DNA from: JAAYAY01 sp964563135 | GTDB lineage: Bacteria; Planctomycetota; Planctomycetia; Pirellulales; Thermoguttaceae | DNA length: 64,000 bases | Direction: 5' to 3' | NCBI GenBank assembly: GCA_964563135.1 | Contig: CAZLWV010000019.1 | Coordinates: 9,599 to 73,598 of the forward strand | Part shown: piece by piece, positions 8,808 to 18,278 of the stretch | How positions within the stretch are numbered: position 1 is the first letter of the stretch | Layout of the letters: every line of letters begins with the position of its first letter | Notes under the pieces: model-generated | The model's database searches: none | Seen by the model: only the letters and a program-made list of their open reading frames with translations | Told to the model about the DNA's origin: nothing | Made by a program: the position numbers and the translations under genes

Positions 8808-11327
8808 TCAATCCTCCAGCAACCGGCGGAGCTTCTCTTTCCGCCGCTCGCGAACCGACTCGCGAATCTGGTTCTGCTCCTCAATGATCGATCGCAGCAA
8901 CTCGACCGCTTCGTTGAAATCCTCGAGTTCGACCATGCGGGCCAGCACTGCCTGCATGGTCGTCAGGATCGTATCGGCCTGGGCAACCGCTCCGTCGCGC
9001 AGTGCGGGTGCTCGGTTGCGATCGTCGTGCCGATCCTCGAGTTGCGCCAGCACCTCATCCAATTGTACGAAATTATCGGCAACCAGGCGGCCGAGGGGGG
9101 CAACAATGTCGTCTTCGAGGCGAATGCGCAGCTCTTCGGTGTAGATTCGATTGTTGACCAGCTCCTGCCGGATATCCTGAAAGGCCTCGGCCACGCCCGC
9201 GGTTTCGTGGGAGTCTTTCTGCCCATTCTGGCGGGCTCGCTGGATCCGCAGCAGCCGCACGGCGCGGCGCCGCTCGGGGGTGTCCTGCGTCTGGACGTCG
9301 CCAGGCTCGGTCGGGCGGGCTGCCTCGGCCGGCGCGGCGGAAGACTCGCCGGATAGCGTCAGACCGGCAAGCGTGTCGCGGATTGCCTGGACATCCTCCA
9401 CGATCGTCGCGAAGCGCTGCCGGAGGACGATTTCGCGGGCTTCGAGCATCGCCCGGAGCTTCTCGGGAGTCACCACGTCGAGTATCCAGCGATCTGCGGA
9501 ACCGACCTTCGGTCCGCTTTCGAGGTTGTAGCGGTCGCGGGCCTTGGCCATCAGGAGGATCTTGGTTCCTGGCTCCAGGCGGAGCCGATCGACTTCGAAG
9601 GCCGAGTCGATCAATACCTCGGTGGCGATTCCCTCCAGTTGTTTCAGGATCTCCAGCCGGGGTTCCAGTCCTTCGACGGCATATTCGAGCCAGACCCTGT
9701 CGACGCCGTGATCGTCGCGAACAAGGCCCCGCAGGGGAAGGCTCGCCTGGGGCGTGATGGCCGAGCCGATCCCCTCGAGTCGGATCGCCGGTTGCGGCGG
9801 CTGGTCCTCAACGGCCGAGAGAACCAGCCGGATCGGCTGGTGGCTCCTGATGCCGTCGGCGTCGTGCAACACCAGTTCCAGGGTTTTCGTCTCCGTAAGG
9901 GGCTGGAGGCGGTAGATGAAGGTGGAAAAGCTCTCCAGCCGCCCCACCAGGGCCGCAAGGTCGCGCAAGGTCCCATCCAGCGGAATCCTGCCCGTCGCGG
10001 GCTTTCCCTCCACGGTCTGCAGGATGCCGACCTTTGCCGCATCGATGCGGCCGAGCAGATACCGCAAGGAATCGTCCGGCAGGCGGCCTGCGAGACGGCG
10101 GCCGATCTGGTCGCGGATTTCTTCGAGGCCTGCGGCGGCCGATTGGAGAGGCGCGGCGCTGTTGGCCGCCGGCGACCCCTGGTGGGCCGGCTTGGGTGTA
10201 CCGCGCCACAGAGCGATGATCTCATCGAGGCGCCGGACAGCAGGTCCGGCAACGGTCTGGGTTGTTTCACCGCTGATAATCTCGACCTTCAGGAGGCGCT
10301 TGTTCGCCTCCGCGCCAAGGGTCACCTGAGTGCCTTTGGGAATGGGAACCACACCGGCGGCCGGCACGGTCCGCGGGGTCCGGCCCATGTAGTCGGGATA
10401 ACGGCACTGGGCTTCCAGGCGAACGAGCGTGGGCGAATCGACGACCTCGATCCGCAATCCGCGGATGGCCGCATCGCCTCCGCGCAGATCGAGGTCGATG
10501 GGTGCGAGGATTCCGCGAAAGGTATAGGAATAGGTCTGGAAGCGATCGCGGCCGGCCAACGCCTCCCCTTCGCGAATCATGGTGGCGTCGAGCCGAACGC
10601 TCCCTTCGGGCCGATATTCGATTCGCACGCTCCGCGGCACTTGTCTGGCCTGCAGATCGGCGCTGGCGATCAGGGTGAAGTCAGCACCACGGGCAACACG
10701 GGCCACGCCGTCGGAGAAGCCTTCCACGGTCAGGATCGTGCGCCGCGGCCAGAGTTCACCGCTCATGAGCACCGCGCGGCGAAACCAGACCGCCACGGCA
10801 TCGGGCAGGAGGATGCCGAAGACCGCCGTGCCCCCGGCGAGGATCGCCGCGGCCAGGATCGAGTTGCGCAAGGGGCGCCAGTTGAACACCTCTCCCAGCC
10901 GGACGTGAGCCATCGGCTCGGCTGCCGCACGGCAGGTGGCCGCCAAGAGATCTCGATTGCAGTCGTTCGGATCGGGGGGGCGTGCCGTGAGTTGGACAGC
11001 GGTCAGCAGGCTGGAGTCAAACTCGGGGAATCGTCGTTCGAGGAGGATCGCCATGCTGCGATCGGGCAGCGGCACCAGGGCACGGCGGCCAATGACACGA
11101 TAGGCCACCGCGGCGACGCTGAAGACGGCGGCCCCCAGCAACAACCGGCGCAGGACCACGGACGGCTCGAGGAACCAGTCGATGGCCAGGCTGGCCCAGA
11201 AGACTGCCCCCGCCATGGCCACGACGAGCGCCAACCCTTGGATCCAGACGTAGGAGCGAATCCGGCGACGGAGCGCCCCGAGCGCTGTGCGGATGCTGTC
11301 GTCGAGACGGATGGAAGGGGTGGTCAT
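8808..11327 (-). CDS. DUF4175-like membrane protein with large coiled-coil periplasmic region
   Basis: 839-residue protein. The N-terminal region has paired transmembrane helices (about 28-48 and 62-80) and another around 155-175, followed by beta-rich segments and then a long helical/coiled-coil C-terminal half (about 590-839). The layout resembles the DUF4175 (TIGR02302) family of two-TM proteins with a long low-complexity tail. The family's biochemical role is unknown. It lies between the VWA genes and the coiled-coil gene, with a 39-bp gap upstream and an immediate TGAATG junction downstream. Family membership is a judgement from architecture only. Confidence 0.7.
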   Translation of the reverse strand: MTTPSIRLDDSIRTALGALRRRIRSYVWIQGLALVVAMAGAVFWASLAIDWFLEPSVVLRRLLLGAAVFSVAAVAYRVIGRRALVPLPDRSMAILLERRFPEFDSSLLTAVQLTARPPDPNDCNRDLLAATCRAAAEPMAHVRLGEVFNWRPLRNSILAAAILAGGTAVFGILLPDAVAVWFRRAVLMSGELWPRRTILTVEGFSDGVARVARGADFTLIASADLQARQVPRSVRIEYRPEGSVRLDATMIREGEALAGRDRFQTYSYTFRGILAPIDLDLRGGDAAIRGLRIEVVDSPTLVRLEAQCRYPDYMGRTPRTVPAAGVVPIPKGTQVTLGAEANKRLLKVEIISGETTQTVAGPAVRRLDEIIALWRGTPKPAHQGSPAANSAAPLQSAAAGLEEIRDQIGRRLAGRLPDDSLRYLLGRIDAAKVGILQTVEGKPATGRIPLDGTLRDLAALVGRLESFSTFIYRLQPLTETKTLELVLHDADGIRSHQPIRLVLSAVEDQPPQPAIRLEGIGSAITPQASLPLRGLVRDDHGVDRVWLEYAVEGLEPRLEILKQLEGIATEVLIDSAFEVDRLRLEPGTKILLMAKARDRYNLESGPKVGSADRWILDVVTPEKLRAMLEAREIVLRQRFATIVEDVQAIRDTLAGLTLSGESSAAPAEAARPTEPGDVQTQDTPERRRAVRLLRIQRARQNGQKDSHETAGVAEAFQDIRQELVNNRIYTEELRIRLEDDIVAPLGRLVADNFVQLDEVLAQLEDRHDDRNRAPALRDGAVAQADTILTTMQAVLARMVELEDFNEAVELLRSIIEEQNQIRESVRERRKEKLRRLLED

Positions 11328-11366
11328 AAGTCGTGCAGGAGACTGCTCCAGTATTGGCTTGGTATC

Positions 11367-13793
11367 TCAGGCAAGTTTGGCCAGGCGGCGGATGAGCCAT
11401 TCCAGGCAGAGGAGGCCGCACAGTCCCGCCAGCAGCCAGATCAGGCGGTGTCCCGTCCAGAGTCGGTCCGGTGCGGCCGCCAGCACGACCGTGCGGGTGC
11501 GGTTGGCGAGCCGGTTGACGATGGATTCAGGATCGGCCGGGTCGGCGGCCTTGGCGAGGTCGGGGTAGTAGGTGCCGCCGGTTTCCTCGGCCAAGCGGCG
11601 GAGGAGAGCCACGTTCTGCTCCGGCGACTGGCGTTCCAGGTCCGGCACTTGGACCCGGATGCGGCGAACGATTCGTTCGTCGATCCCTGGAATGGGCAAC
11701 TCCAGGCGATAGGTGCCCTCGCTGAGGACGGTGAGCGTGCCCTGAAAGGCCCCGGCGCGTGCCGGATCGTGCTGCAGGGGGACGACGCGAACCGAACCGT
11801 CGGGCAGATAGACTTCCACATCGACGCTGGGGGCTTCCAGGGGCGAGAATCGCGCGTTGGCCACCTGGGCCCGCAGTTCCACGGTGCTACCGATCGAATA
11901 GCGATCCTGGCCAACCAGGAGCATGCCATGGCTGGATTGCCGTAGGAGGCGTCCCTGGGAAACGTGGCGGACCAACCGAGTATAGAGCCGATCGAAGTAC
12001 CCGGTGTCGATGGCCCGCAAACGCCAGAATTCGCCGCTTCCGATGTAGAACACGCGTCCGGCCCCATAGAACTGGGCCGCCAGGAAGATCGGCCGCTCGC
12101 TTGCCTGGGTGGTTCGCGGATCGGAGAAGTGGGCGTACACCGTGGCGGCCGGCTTCGGACCGCGGAGGGGCTGATGGCTGAATACTCCCTTGAACTGGGA
12201 CCACGCCTGGTGGCTGGCCGTTGCCGTGTCGCCGAGCCAGAGAAACTCCGCTTCCAGCCCCTCGCGGGTGAAGTCGAGGGGCCATGGTTCCTCGGCGGTC
12301 TTGGTTTCGACGTCCCACACCGCCACGTGCTGGGAGAACTCGACCGGATAGAGATCGCGGACCTTCTGCATGGCGGGATCCTGGACCCAGCCGCCCACCG
12401 GCTCTCCGGTGTAGACGGGACCGGCGATCACCACCAGTCCGCCGCCTTGTTCGGCGACCCAGGATTCAAGCAGGGCGATCTGGGACTGGCTGAGGCTGGT
12501 CCAGTTGGGGTCGAAGGCCACGACGCAGTCGTAGGCGAACATCTCTTCCGGCGTGGCGGGAAAATCTTCGAGAATCCTGGTGGCTTCCTGCGACATTCCC
12601 GGCTGGGCGGTCTGCAGATACACGTCGAGCGTCATCGACGGATCGCGGAACAGGAGGGTGCGCACGAACTGATACTCGCGTGTGGGGCCACCCGCCACCA
12701 GGAGGACGCGGTCCTTCCGTTCCACCACGTCGACCTCGGCTTCCAGGAAGTCGTCGCCAGCGTTGCCATCATCGGCCGGTGGGCGGACCCGCAGGCACAG
12801 TGTGCGGAGTCCCGTCCCGGTGGGCGTGACTTCGAACCTGACCGGCAGCGACTGGCCGTCGGTACCGAGGATGATCGTCTGGCTGCCGAGGAGCGTTCCC
12901 TGGCCGGGGACGGCGTCAGGCGCATCCTGGCCCCCGCTGCGCTGGAGCAATTCCACGGTGACCGACTTCCCGGCCAGCCCCTCGCCGCGGCTCTGAACGA
13001 TACCGGAAACCGTGAAGGGATCGCCCGGATAGGCTCGCGAGATGGCGTCGATACGGTACACGCTCACGTTGGCCGGGCGCTCGACGGCCCCCAATCCGAC
13101 GGTGTGGATCGGGACTGCGGCCTCCTGGGCGACGGCAATCGCCGACTGGGGCAATACGCCTGCATTCTGGCCGCCGTCGGAAAAAACGGCGATTCCGGAA
13201 AGGGGTTCTCCTGCGCGCTCGCGAATCGTCTCCACGAGGGCGTCGCCCAGCCTGGTTTCCAGCCCCGTGGGCTCGAGGCCCGCCGCCCACTCCGGCTGCT
13301 GCGACGGTGGGGCAGGATCGAGCTGCCTGGGCAGACGGGCGACTTCGGCGACTCGGACGTCGAAGCGCTGGATGCAGGTGTCGTGGGTGCGGCGGAGACT
13401 CGGGAGCAACTGGCCGCCGGAAAGCAGGTCGCGCACCCGGTCCAGGCGCGAGCCTGCCCCGTCCGGTGCGTCGCCGATCGCCATGCTCGAGCTCGTATCG
13501 ACCAGCAACAGGCACTGCGAGCTGCGCACGACCTGGCGCTCGCAGCGCCACTGGGGCTGGAGGTAAAACAGGAGGAGCGCGAAGAACACCGCGCTCCTCA
13601 GCAGGGTCAGAGAGACACCGAGCACCGCGGGGAGCTTGCGGGCGTCGCGCCGGTAGATGATCCGCACGATCAGCAGAACCGCAATGCAGGCCAGGACGGG
13701 CAGGATCCAGTCGCTGTTGGAGCGGATGCGGCCGAATTCGAAGGTCCGCTGCAGGGTTCCCTCGGCAATCGGGAGCAGCATGCAACTGGTCAT
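11367..13793 (-). CDS. VWA-domain membrane protein with glutamine-amidotransferase-like region (Bat-type)
   Basis: 808-residue membrane protein. It has two N-terminal TM helices (about 29-46 and 58-80), a von Willebrand A domain whose MIDAS motif is intact (Asp99-Thr-Ser101-Ser-Ser103), a central beta-rich/GATase1-like region as in other planctomycete Bat-type proteins, and a C-terminal TM helix (about 785-803). The ATG at 13793 is chosen because it overlaps the preceding stop (ATGA). VWA domains bind metal-dependent protein ligands. In MoxR operons, VWA proteins are thought to be remodelled or chaperoned by the MoxR ATPase. Two VWA membrane proteins in tandem is the usual Bat-type layout. 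Confidence 0.82.
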   Translation of the reverse strand: MTSCMLLPIAEGTLQRTFEFGRIRSNSDWILPVLACIAVLLIVRIIYRRDARKLPAVLGVSLTLLRSAVFFALLLFYLQPQWRCERQVVRSSQCLLLVDTSSSMAIGDAPDGAGSRLDRVRDLLSGGQLLPSLRRTHDTCIQRFDVRVAEVARLPRQLDPAPPSQQPEWAAGLEPTGLETRLGDALVETIRERAGEPLSGIAVFSDGGQNAGVLPQSAIAVAQEAAVPIHTVGLGAVERPANVSVYRIDAISRAYPGDPFTVSGIVQSRGEGLAGKSVTVELLQRSGGQDAPDAVPGQGTLLGSQTIILGTDGQSLPVRFEVTPTGTGLRTLCLRVRPPADDGNAGDDFLEAEVDVVERKDRVLLVAGGPTREYQFVRTLLFRDPSMTLDVYLQTAQPGMSQEATRILEDFPATPEEMFAYDCVVAFDPNWTSLSQSQIALLESWVAEQGGGLVVIAGPVYTGEPVGGWVQDPAMQKVRDLYPVEFSQHVAVWDVETKTAEEPWPLDFTREGLEAEFLWLGDTATASHQAWSQFKGVFSHQPLRGPKPAATVYAHFSDPRTTQASERPIFLAAQFYGAGRVFYIGSGEFWRLRAIDTGYFDRLYTRLVRHVSQGRLLRQSSHGMLLVGQDRYSIGSTVELRAQVANARFSPLEAPSVDVEVYLPDGSVRVVPLQHDPARAGAFQGTLTVLSEGTYRLELPIPGIDERIVRRIRVQVPDLERQSPEQNVALLRRLAEETGGTYYPDLAKAADPADPESIVNRLANRTRTVVLAAAPDRLWTGHRLIWLLAGLCGLLCLEWLIRRLAKLA

Positions 13794-16006
13794 GCACCAC
13801 CTCCCGTCACGAGGGCCCGCGGAGGATGAGCGCTCACCCACCAGGCCAGCACCTGTTCCAGGAGGAGAACAGCCAGGACGACGTAGAGCAGGAGGTCGGT
13901 CAGATCGGTCCCGGCGATCTCCTGCCGGTTGTAGCGAAAGGCGTGGACCGCTTCGTAGTGGAAGTCGAGCCCGTCGAGCTTCGCCGCCAGCGTGGGGCCG
14001 TCGACCAAGTCGAGATTGCCCTCCTTCGGGTCGACGTTGACGGCAACCTGGCGAGTCTGGCGCCCGCCGTCCTTGCGGGTGAGTTCGGCGCGGTAGATAC
14101 CCGAGCAGGGGGCTGCCGGATATGTGGCCACGAAGACTCCGCCAGGCTGGAGGACGCCTTCGTTCAGCGTGGGCTCAAAACCTTGTCCGGCCGGCGGCGT
14201 CCAGCGCACGGGCGGACTGAAAACGGCGGCGTCGAACGAGACATTGAGGTCGCTGCCTACGATCTTCGGCTCCGTGTCGGGCCCGGGCCGGCTCAAGAAT
14301 GCCTGCAATTCGAGCATGGTGACCACGTAGCTGGGGTTGCCGCGGGCCCAGTTATTCCACTCCGGTCCGGCCGTGGTAAGAAACGCCACCACACGTCCCT
14401 TGCCGAACTGCCGCTGGACCGCCAGCGGGGCACCGCCGCGAACACGAGCGATGACCTCGACGCTTGGGTCGAGCGACTCGGGCAAAGGGGTGATGGTGCC
14501 GAAGAAGCGACTGATGGAGACGGTTGCCAGGAAGCTGTTACGCTCGCCGGCAAACACCCGGAACACGGGATGCCGCGTGACCTGCAGATCGGGCGTCTTC
14601 TCGAGCCGGTCGACGAGCAGGGTTTCCTGGCCGGTGAGCGGGACGGGAAACACCCCTTGGCCACCGCGATAGAGCCGCTCGTTGAAGAACGATGCGGAAC
14701 ACCTCGGCCCCATGAAGACCCCCAGTCCGCCTCCGGCGGCAACGTATTCTTCCAGGGCCTTCACGCCGGAGTCCTCGAGACGTTCGACGTTGAGCAAGTA
14801 GATCGTGCGGAACGCATCGAGGGGTTCCTGGCTGAGAAAACGCGGCTTCTCGATGCGCGGCGTAAGTCCCGTGGCCACGGCCGGGCCGGGGCGGAGCGCC
14901 GAACTGAGATAGGCGGCATCGTCGGCATTGAGGCTGCCGTCGACCAGGAGGACGGGCACGTCGGCCGGGACCTCGATGACGCACTGGCGGCGGTTGTCGA
15001 CGGCGAGAGCATCCGAATCGAGTTCGGCTTTGACCACATGCTCGCCGGGCGAGGCGAACTCGATGGGCACCCGGTCGGAGACCGACTGCCGCGGGGGAAC
15101 CTCCGCCAGACGCAGGGCCGGACGGGAACTGCCATCGGCCTGGATCTGAACAACCAGGTCGCGCAGCGGCTGGTCAGAGTGATTCGTGACCGCCAGGTCG
15201 ACGAAGAACGGAACCCCGGCGGCGCGGATGCCCTTGCCGGCCTGCAGGGAGGTGAGTGCAACGTTGGGCTGGAAACGATCGACACAGGCGACCAGGTGGA
15301 GGACCGTGCGCGACCGCGAGAGCCCTTCGAGAACAGGGCGCAGCTGGCGAGGGTCGTTCCAGTGCATGGCGCGGAAATCGGTGAGGAGGTAAACGATCCG
15401 CTGCTCCGCAGCTTCCGTCCCCAGCCAGCGATCGATCGACTCCAGAGCGGGTAGCGGCCCGGCGGCGGTTTCAGAAACGTGCAGGTCTTCCAGGCGATCG
15501 GACAGGCGATCGACAAAATCGCCCGCCACGGCCTCCTGGAGGAAATCGGGTTTGCCGGAGTTCTCGGCGGCCGCCTGCGAGAAACGGATCAGCGTGAAGC
15601 TCTGCGCGGGCCGCAGGCGCAGGGCCTCCCGGGCGATGCGTTCCACGGCCGCCTTGGCCCGGTCGATGGCACTGGAACCGCCACCCTGGTCCGACATGGA
15701 ATAACTGTCGTCGAGGAGAACGATGTGATGCACGGGCTGGGTGTCGAGAAACCGTCCCCACTGGGTCGGGAGCCGCGGCTGGGCCAGCATGAGGACCAGG
15801 ACCACGATCGCCGTGATCCGTGCGAGCAGGAGGAGAAGCTGCTTGAGCAGCACCCAGGTCCGATTCCGCCGCTGGCTTGCGAGGAGGAACTCCATGGCGG
15901 CCCAGGCAACACGCCGGTGGCGGAAGAGGTTGATCAGATGGATCAACACGGGCACGCCGGCGATGAGGAGTCCCCAGAGGAGAGCGGGATGGATGAACGT
16001 GGGCAT
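13790..16006 (-). CDS. BatA-like protein: N-terminal Bat domain plus VWA domain
   Basis: 738-residue membrane protein beginning with the conserved BatA N-terminal domain (MPTFIHPALLWG, hydrophobic to about residue 25, second hydrophobic helix about 53-76). A VWA domain follows with MIDAS Asp99-Asp-Ser101-Tyr-Ser103, then a long extracytoplasmic region and a C-terminal TM helix. The start at 16006 gives exactly the family N-terminus and lies 2 bp after the DUF58 gene's stop. The older label 'aerotolerance regulator' comes from Bacteroides BatA and need not describe the function here. It overlaps the second VWA gene by 4 bp, so the two are probably made in equal amounts. Confidence 0.85.
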   Translation of the reverse strand: MPTFIHPALLWGLLIAGVPVLIHLINLFRHRRVAWAAMEFLLASQRRNRTWVLLKQLLLLLARITAIVVLVLMLAQPRLPTQWGRFLDTQPVHHIVLLDDSYSMSDQGGGSSAIDRAKAAVERIAREALRLRPAQSFTLIRFSQAAAENSGKPDFLQEAVAGDFVDRLSDRLEDLHVSETAAGPLPALESIDRWLGTEAAEQRIVYLLTDFRAMHWNDPRQLRPVLEGLSRSRTVLHLVACVDRFQPNVALTSLQAGKGIRAAGVPFFVDLAVTNHSDQPLRDLVVQIQADGSSRPALRLAEVPPRQSVSDRVPIEFASPGEHVVKAELDSDALAVDNRRQCVIEVPADVPVLLVDGSLNADDAAYLSSALRPGPAVATGLTPRIEKPRFLSQEPLDAFRTIYLLNVERLEDSGVKALEEYVAAGGGLGVFMGPRCSASFFNERLYRGGQGVFPVPLTGQETLLVDRLEKTPDLQVTRHPVFRVFAGERNSFLATVSISRFFGTITPLPESLDPSVEVIARVRGGAPLAVQRQFGKGRVVAFLTTAGPEWNNWARGNPSYVVTMLELQAFLSRPGPDTEPKIVGSDLNVSFDAAVFSPPVRWTPPAGQGFEPTLNEGVLQPGGVFVATYPAAPCSGIYRAELTRKDGGRQTRQVAVNVDPKEGNLDLVDGPTLAAKLDGLDFHYEAVHAFRYNRQEIAGTDLTDLLLYVVLAVLLLEQVLAWWVSAHPPRALVTGGGA

Positions 16007-16008
16007 CG

Positions 16009-16911
16009 TCAATTCCGGTGGTGCATTCCCAGGCGATTGCTCAGGTAGGCGGCGAGCGCCGCATCGAGTGGCCGGCTGGTCCGCAGCAGGGCATAGTCGA
16101 TGCCATGGCGAACGCACCCCCGGCGGACTTCTTCCAGGTACAGGCCGAGAGCTTCCAGGTAGCCCCGGCGGAGGGCCCGCGGATTGCAGCTCAACTCGCC
16201 ATCGCTCTCCAACCCCTCGAAGCGTGTGGGGCCGTCGAAGGGGAAATCGAGTTCGTGGTCGTCGAGCACATGAAAAACCATCACGTCGTGCCCGCGAGTG
16301 CGGAGCAATTGCAGGCCGCGGAAGAGCGGCTCTCGGGGCACGAGGAGGTCCGATACGAGCACCATCATTCCCCGCGCCGGATAGGTTTCGGCGACTTTGT
16401 GGAGGATCGGGTAGGGATCGGTCTTTCCCCTGGGCGCCGAGACGTCGAGGGCACGCAGGATGGAGTCGAGGTGATTGCGGCGAGTCCGCTGGGGAACGGT
16501 GCTGCGGACCTGGTCGTCGAAGGCCACGCAGCCCACGGCATCCTGCTGCTGGAGGATGAGGTAGGCCAGCGACGCGGCCACGGTGGCTCCATATTCGTAC
16601 TTGTTCAGCGGGCCCGAGCCGTAGCGCATGCTTGCCGAGACATCGACCAGCATGGTGCAGCGCAGGTTGGTGTCTTCTTCGAACTGTTTGACATACAAGC
16701 GGTCCTGTTTGGCCCAGACCTTCCAGTCCACGTAGCGGGGATCGTCGCCGGGCACATACTCGCGGTGCTGCAGGAACTCGACGGACTGGCCGAAGTACGG
16801 ACTGCGGTGCATCCCGGCCAGAAAGCCTTCCACAATCTGCCGAGCCCGAACGTCCAGCCGCGAGATGCGTTTGATCGCGTCAGGATGCAAAAATCGCTTG
16901 AAATCGGGCAT
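16009..16911 (-). CDS. DUF58 domain protein (MoxR partner)
   Basis: 300-residue soluble protein of the DUF58 family, with the family signature at residues 46-68 (EFLQHREYVPGDDPRYVDW) followed by a degenerate VWA-like core containing DVSAS (Asp90-Ser94). DUF58 proteins are almost always encoded beside MoxR ATPases and are thought to be their VWA-like clients or adaptors. The length is typical of the short, non-membrane DUF58 type. The start overlaps the 3' end of the moxR gene by 32 bp in another frame. That is a longer overlap than the other junctions, but the N-terminus (MPDFKRFLHPDAIKRI) fits the family well. Confidence 0.88.
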   Translation of the reverse strand: MPDFKRFLHPDAIKRISRLDVRARQIVEGFLAGMHRSPYFGQSVEFLQHREYVPGDDPRYVDWKVWAKQDRLYVKQFEEDTNLRCTMLVDVSASMRYGSGPLNKYEYGATVAASLAYLILQQQDAVGCVAFDDQVRSTVPQRTRRNHLDSILRALDVSAPRGKTDPYPILHKVAETYPARGMMVLVSDLLVPREPLFRGLQLLRTRGHDVMVFHVLDDHELDFPFDGPTRFEGLESDGELSCNPRALRRGYLEALGLYLEEVRRGCVRHGIDYALLRTSRPLDAALAAYLSNRLGMHHRN

Positions 16912-17956
16912 CGTTGGCTAGCTCATCGTGGCTGGTCGGTGTGGCTTCCAGGATCTGGTCGACGATCGAATCGGCGGTCACGCCGTCGCTCTCGGCGGTG
17001 AAGCTGAGAACGAGCCGGTGCCGCAATACCGGTTTGGCGAGGGCCTGAAGATCGCGCTGGCTCACGTGGGTACGGCCGTCGAGCAGCGCCCTGGCCTTGG
17101 CTCCCAGGATGAGGAACTGGACGGCCCGGGGCCCGGCTCCCCAGGCAACGGTTTCCTTGACCAGTTCGGGGACTCCGGGCTGGTCGACACGGGTCTGCCG
17201 CACGAGCGCCAAGGCATAGCGGATGAGTTCATCGGCCACCGGCACTTCGCGCACGATCTGCTGGAGCTGGACGATCTCCTCTCCCGAGAGGACGGGCTCC
17301 ACGACGACGTTGGAGAGCGACGTCGTGCGTCGGGCGACCTCGAACTCCTCCTCGAAGGTCGGGTAGCGGACGAAGACCTTGAACATGAACCGGTCCTGCT
17401 GGGCCTCGGGCAGGGGGTAAGTGCCTTCCTGCTCGATCGGGTTCTGGGTGGCCAGAACGAAGAACGGGTCGGCAAGCCGGTGGCGGACCCGGCCCACAGT
17501 CACCTGCCGTTCCTGCATGGCTTCGAGCAGAGCCGCCTGGGTCTTTGGCGGCGTGCGGTTGATTTCGTCGGCGAGCACGACGTTTGAGAACAGCGGGCCT
17601 TCGAGGAAACGGTACTCGCGCGAGCCGGTGGCCCGATTCTCCTCGATGATGTCGGTGCCGGTGATGTCGGCGGGCATCAGGTCGGGCGTGAACTGGATGC
17701 GGCTGAAGGACAGGTTGAGCGTTTCGGCCAGGGTACTGATCATCAAGGTCTTGGCCAGCCCCGGGACCCCTTCGAGGAGGCAGTGCCCGCGGCTGAACAA
17801 GGAGATGAGGAGTTCGTCGACGACCTGCTGCTGGCCGACAATCACGCGGGAGAGTTGCTCCGTGATCTTGCGGCGCGCTTGCCCCAGCCGTTGCACGGTC
17901 CAGGAATCGACTTCGCGTTCAGAACCGCCGTTTGTGGCGGGTGTAGACTGGCTCAT
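16880..17956 (-). CDS. moxR: MoxR-family AAA+ ATPase
   Basis: 358-residue AAA+ ATPase. Walker A is GVPGLAKT (63-70), Walker B is VVLADEIN (126-133), and the sensor 1 region is FVLATQNP (166-173). The family phrase SFSRIQFTPDLMPADITGTD lies between the Walker motifs. MoxR ATPases act as chaperone-like remodelers, often for VWA-domain proteins. The intact ATPase motifs predict activity. It is the first gene of an 11-gene minus-strand operon that continues with DUF58 and two VWA genes. A 322-bp non-coding stretch containing one copy of an 86-bp repeat lies upstream and must hold the promoter unless transcription enters from further upstream. Confidence 0.92.
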   Translation of the reverse strand: MSQSTPATNGGSEREVDSWTVQRLGQARRKITEQLSRVIVGQQQVVDELLISLFSRGHCLLEGVPGLAKTLMISTLAETLNLSFSRIQFTPDLMPADITGTDIIEENRATGSREYRFLEGPLFSNVVLADEINRTPPKTQAALLEAMQERQVTVGRVRHRLADPFFVLATQNPIEQEGTYPLPEAQQDRFMFKVFVRYPTFEEEFEVARRTTSLSNVVVEPVLSGEEIVQLQQIVREVPVADELIRYALALVRQTRVDQPGVPELVKETVAWGAGPRAVQFLILGAKARALLDGRTHVSQRDLQALAKPVLRHRLVLSFTAESDGVTADSIVDQILEATPTSHDELANDARFQAIFAS

Positions 17957-18278
17957 TCTCTGTGCCTCGTTGTGTCGTGGTTGCCAACGGTTTCCGCATG
18001 GATCCAGCCTTCGGACGCGGCAGGACCGGCGGTCGGAAGGCGGGTGGGACTGGAAGGGTGATTTCAGGCGTCTGAGCGTGCGGGCGATCGACCGGGATCG
18101 GGCCGACTGCCGACGTTTGCGGCGACTTTGCGAGTGCTCTGTCCCCGCTTGATTTTGGGATCCATGGCGTAGAATCCTGCGACAATCGCCGAGTTAATCC
18201 GCAGTCTCGATCCCAGTTTGTGGCTGAGACAGAGTACCGGGTTGGGTGGAGGTGTTGGGTGGTTTCAGGTTGTGGGTG
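17957..18278. other. Intergenic region upstream of the MoxR operon
   Basis: 322 bp between the toroid-protein gene and moxR. It contains one copy of an 86-bp repeat element (see the separate entry). The 175 bp nearest moxR show no convincing minus-strand promoter or hairpin by eye. The frame MSQDSTPWIPKSSGD on the minus strand is open through the repeat, but it overlaps the moxR 5' end, and I do not consider it a gene. Confidence 0.6.
18133..18218. repeat. 86-bp dispersed intergenic element, copy 1
   Basis: Matches 45995-46080 at 78 of 86 positions without gaps. The longest shared blocks are the stretch around TAGAATC, the 17-base TGCGACAATCGCCGAGT, and TCCGCAGTCTCGATCCCAGTT. Mismatches are scattered. 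It sits 60 bp downstream of the stop of a minus-strand gene (terpenoid-cyclase-fold protein), in the same orientation relative to that gene as copy 2. On the plus strand it contains TTGATT-15-TAGAAT, which is promoter-like but with a short spacer. Its function is unknown. Confidence 0.85.

Noticed and set aside
18149..18175. Promoter in the 86-bp repeat (TTGATT-15-TAGAAT)
   Set aside because: The spacer is two bases short, and no plus-strand gene follows either copy, so I do not list it as a promoter.
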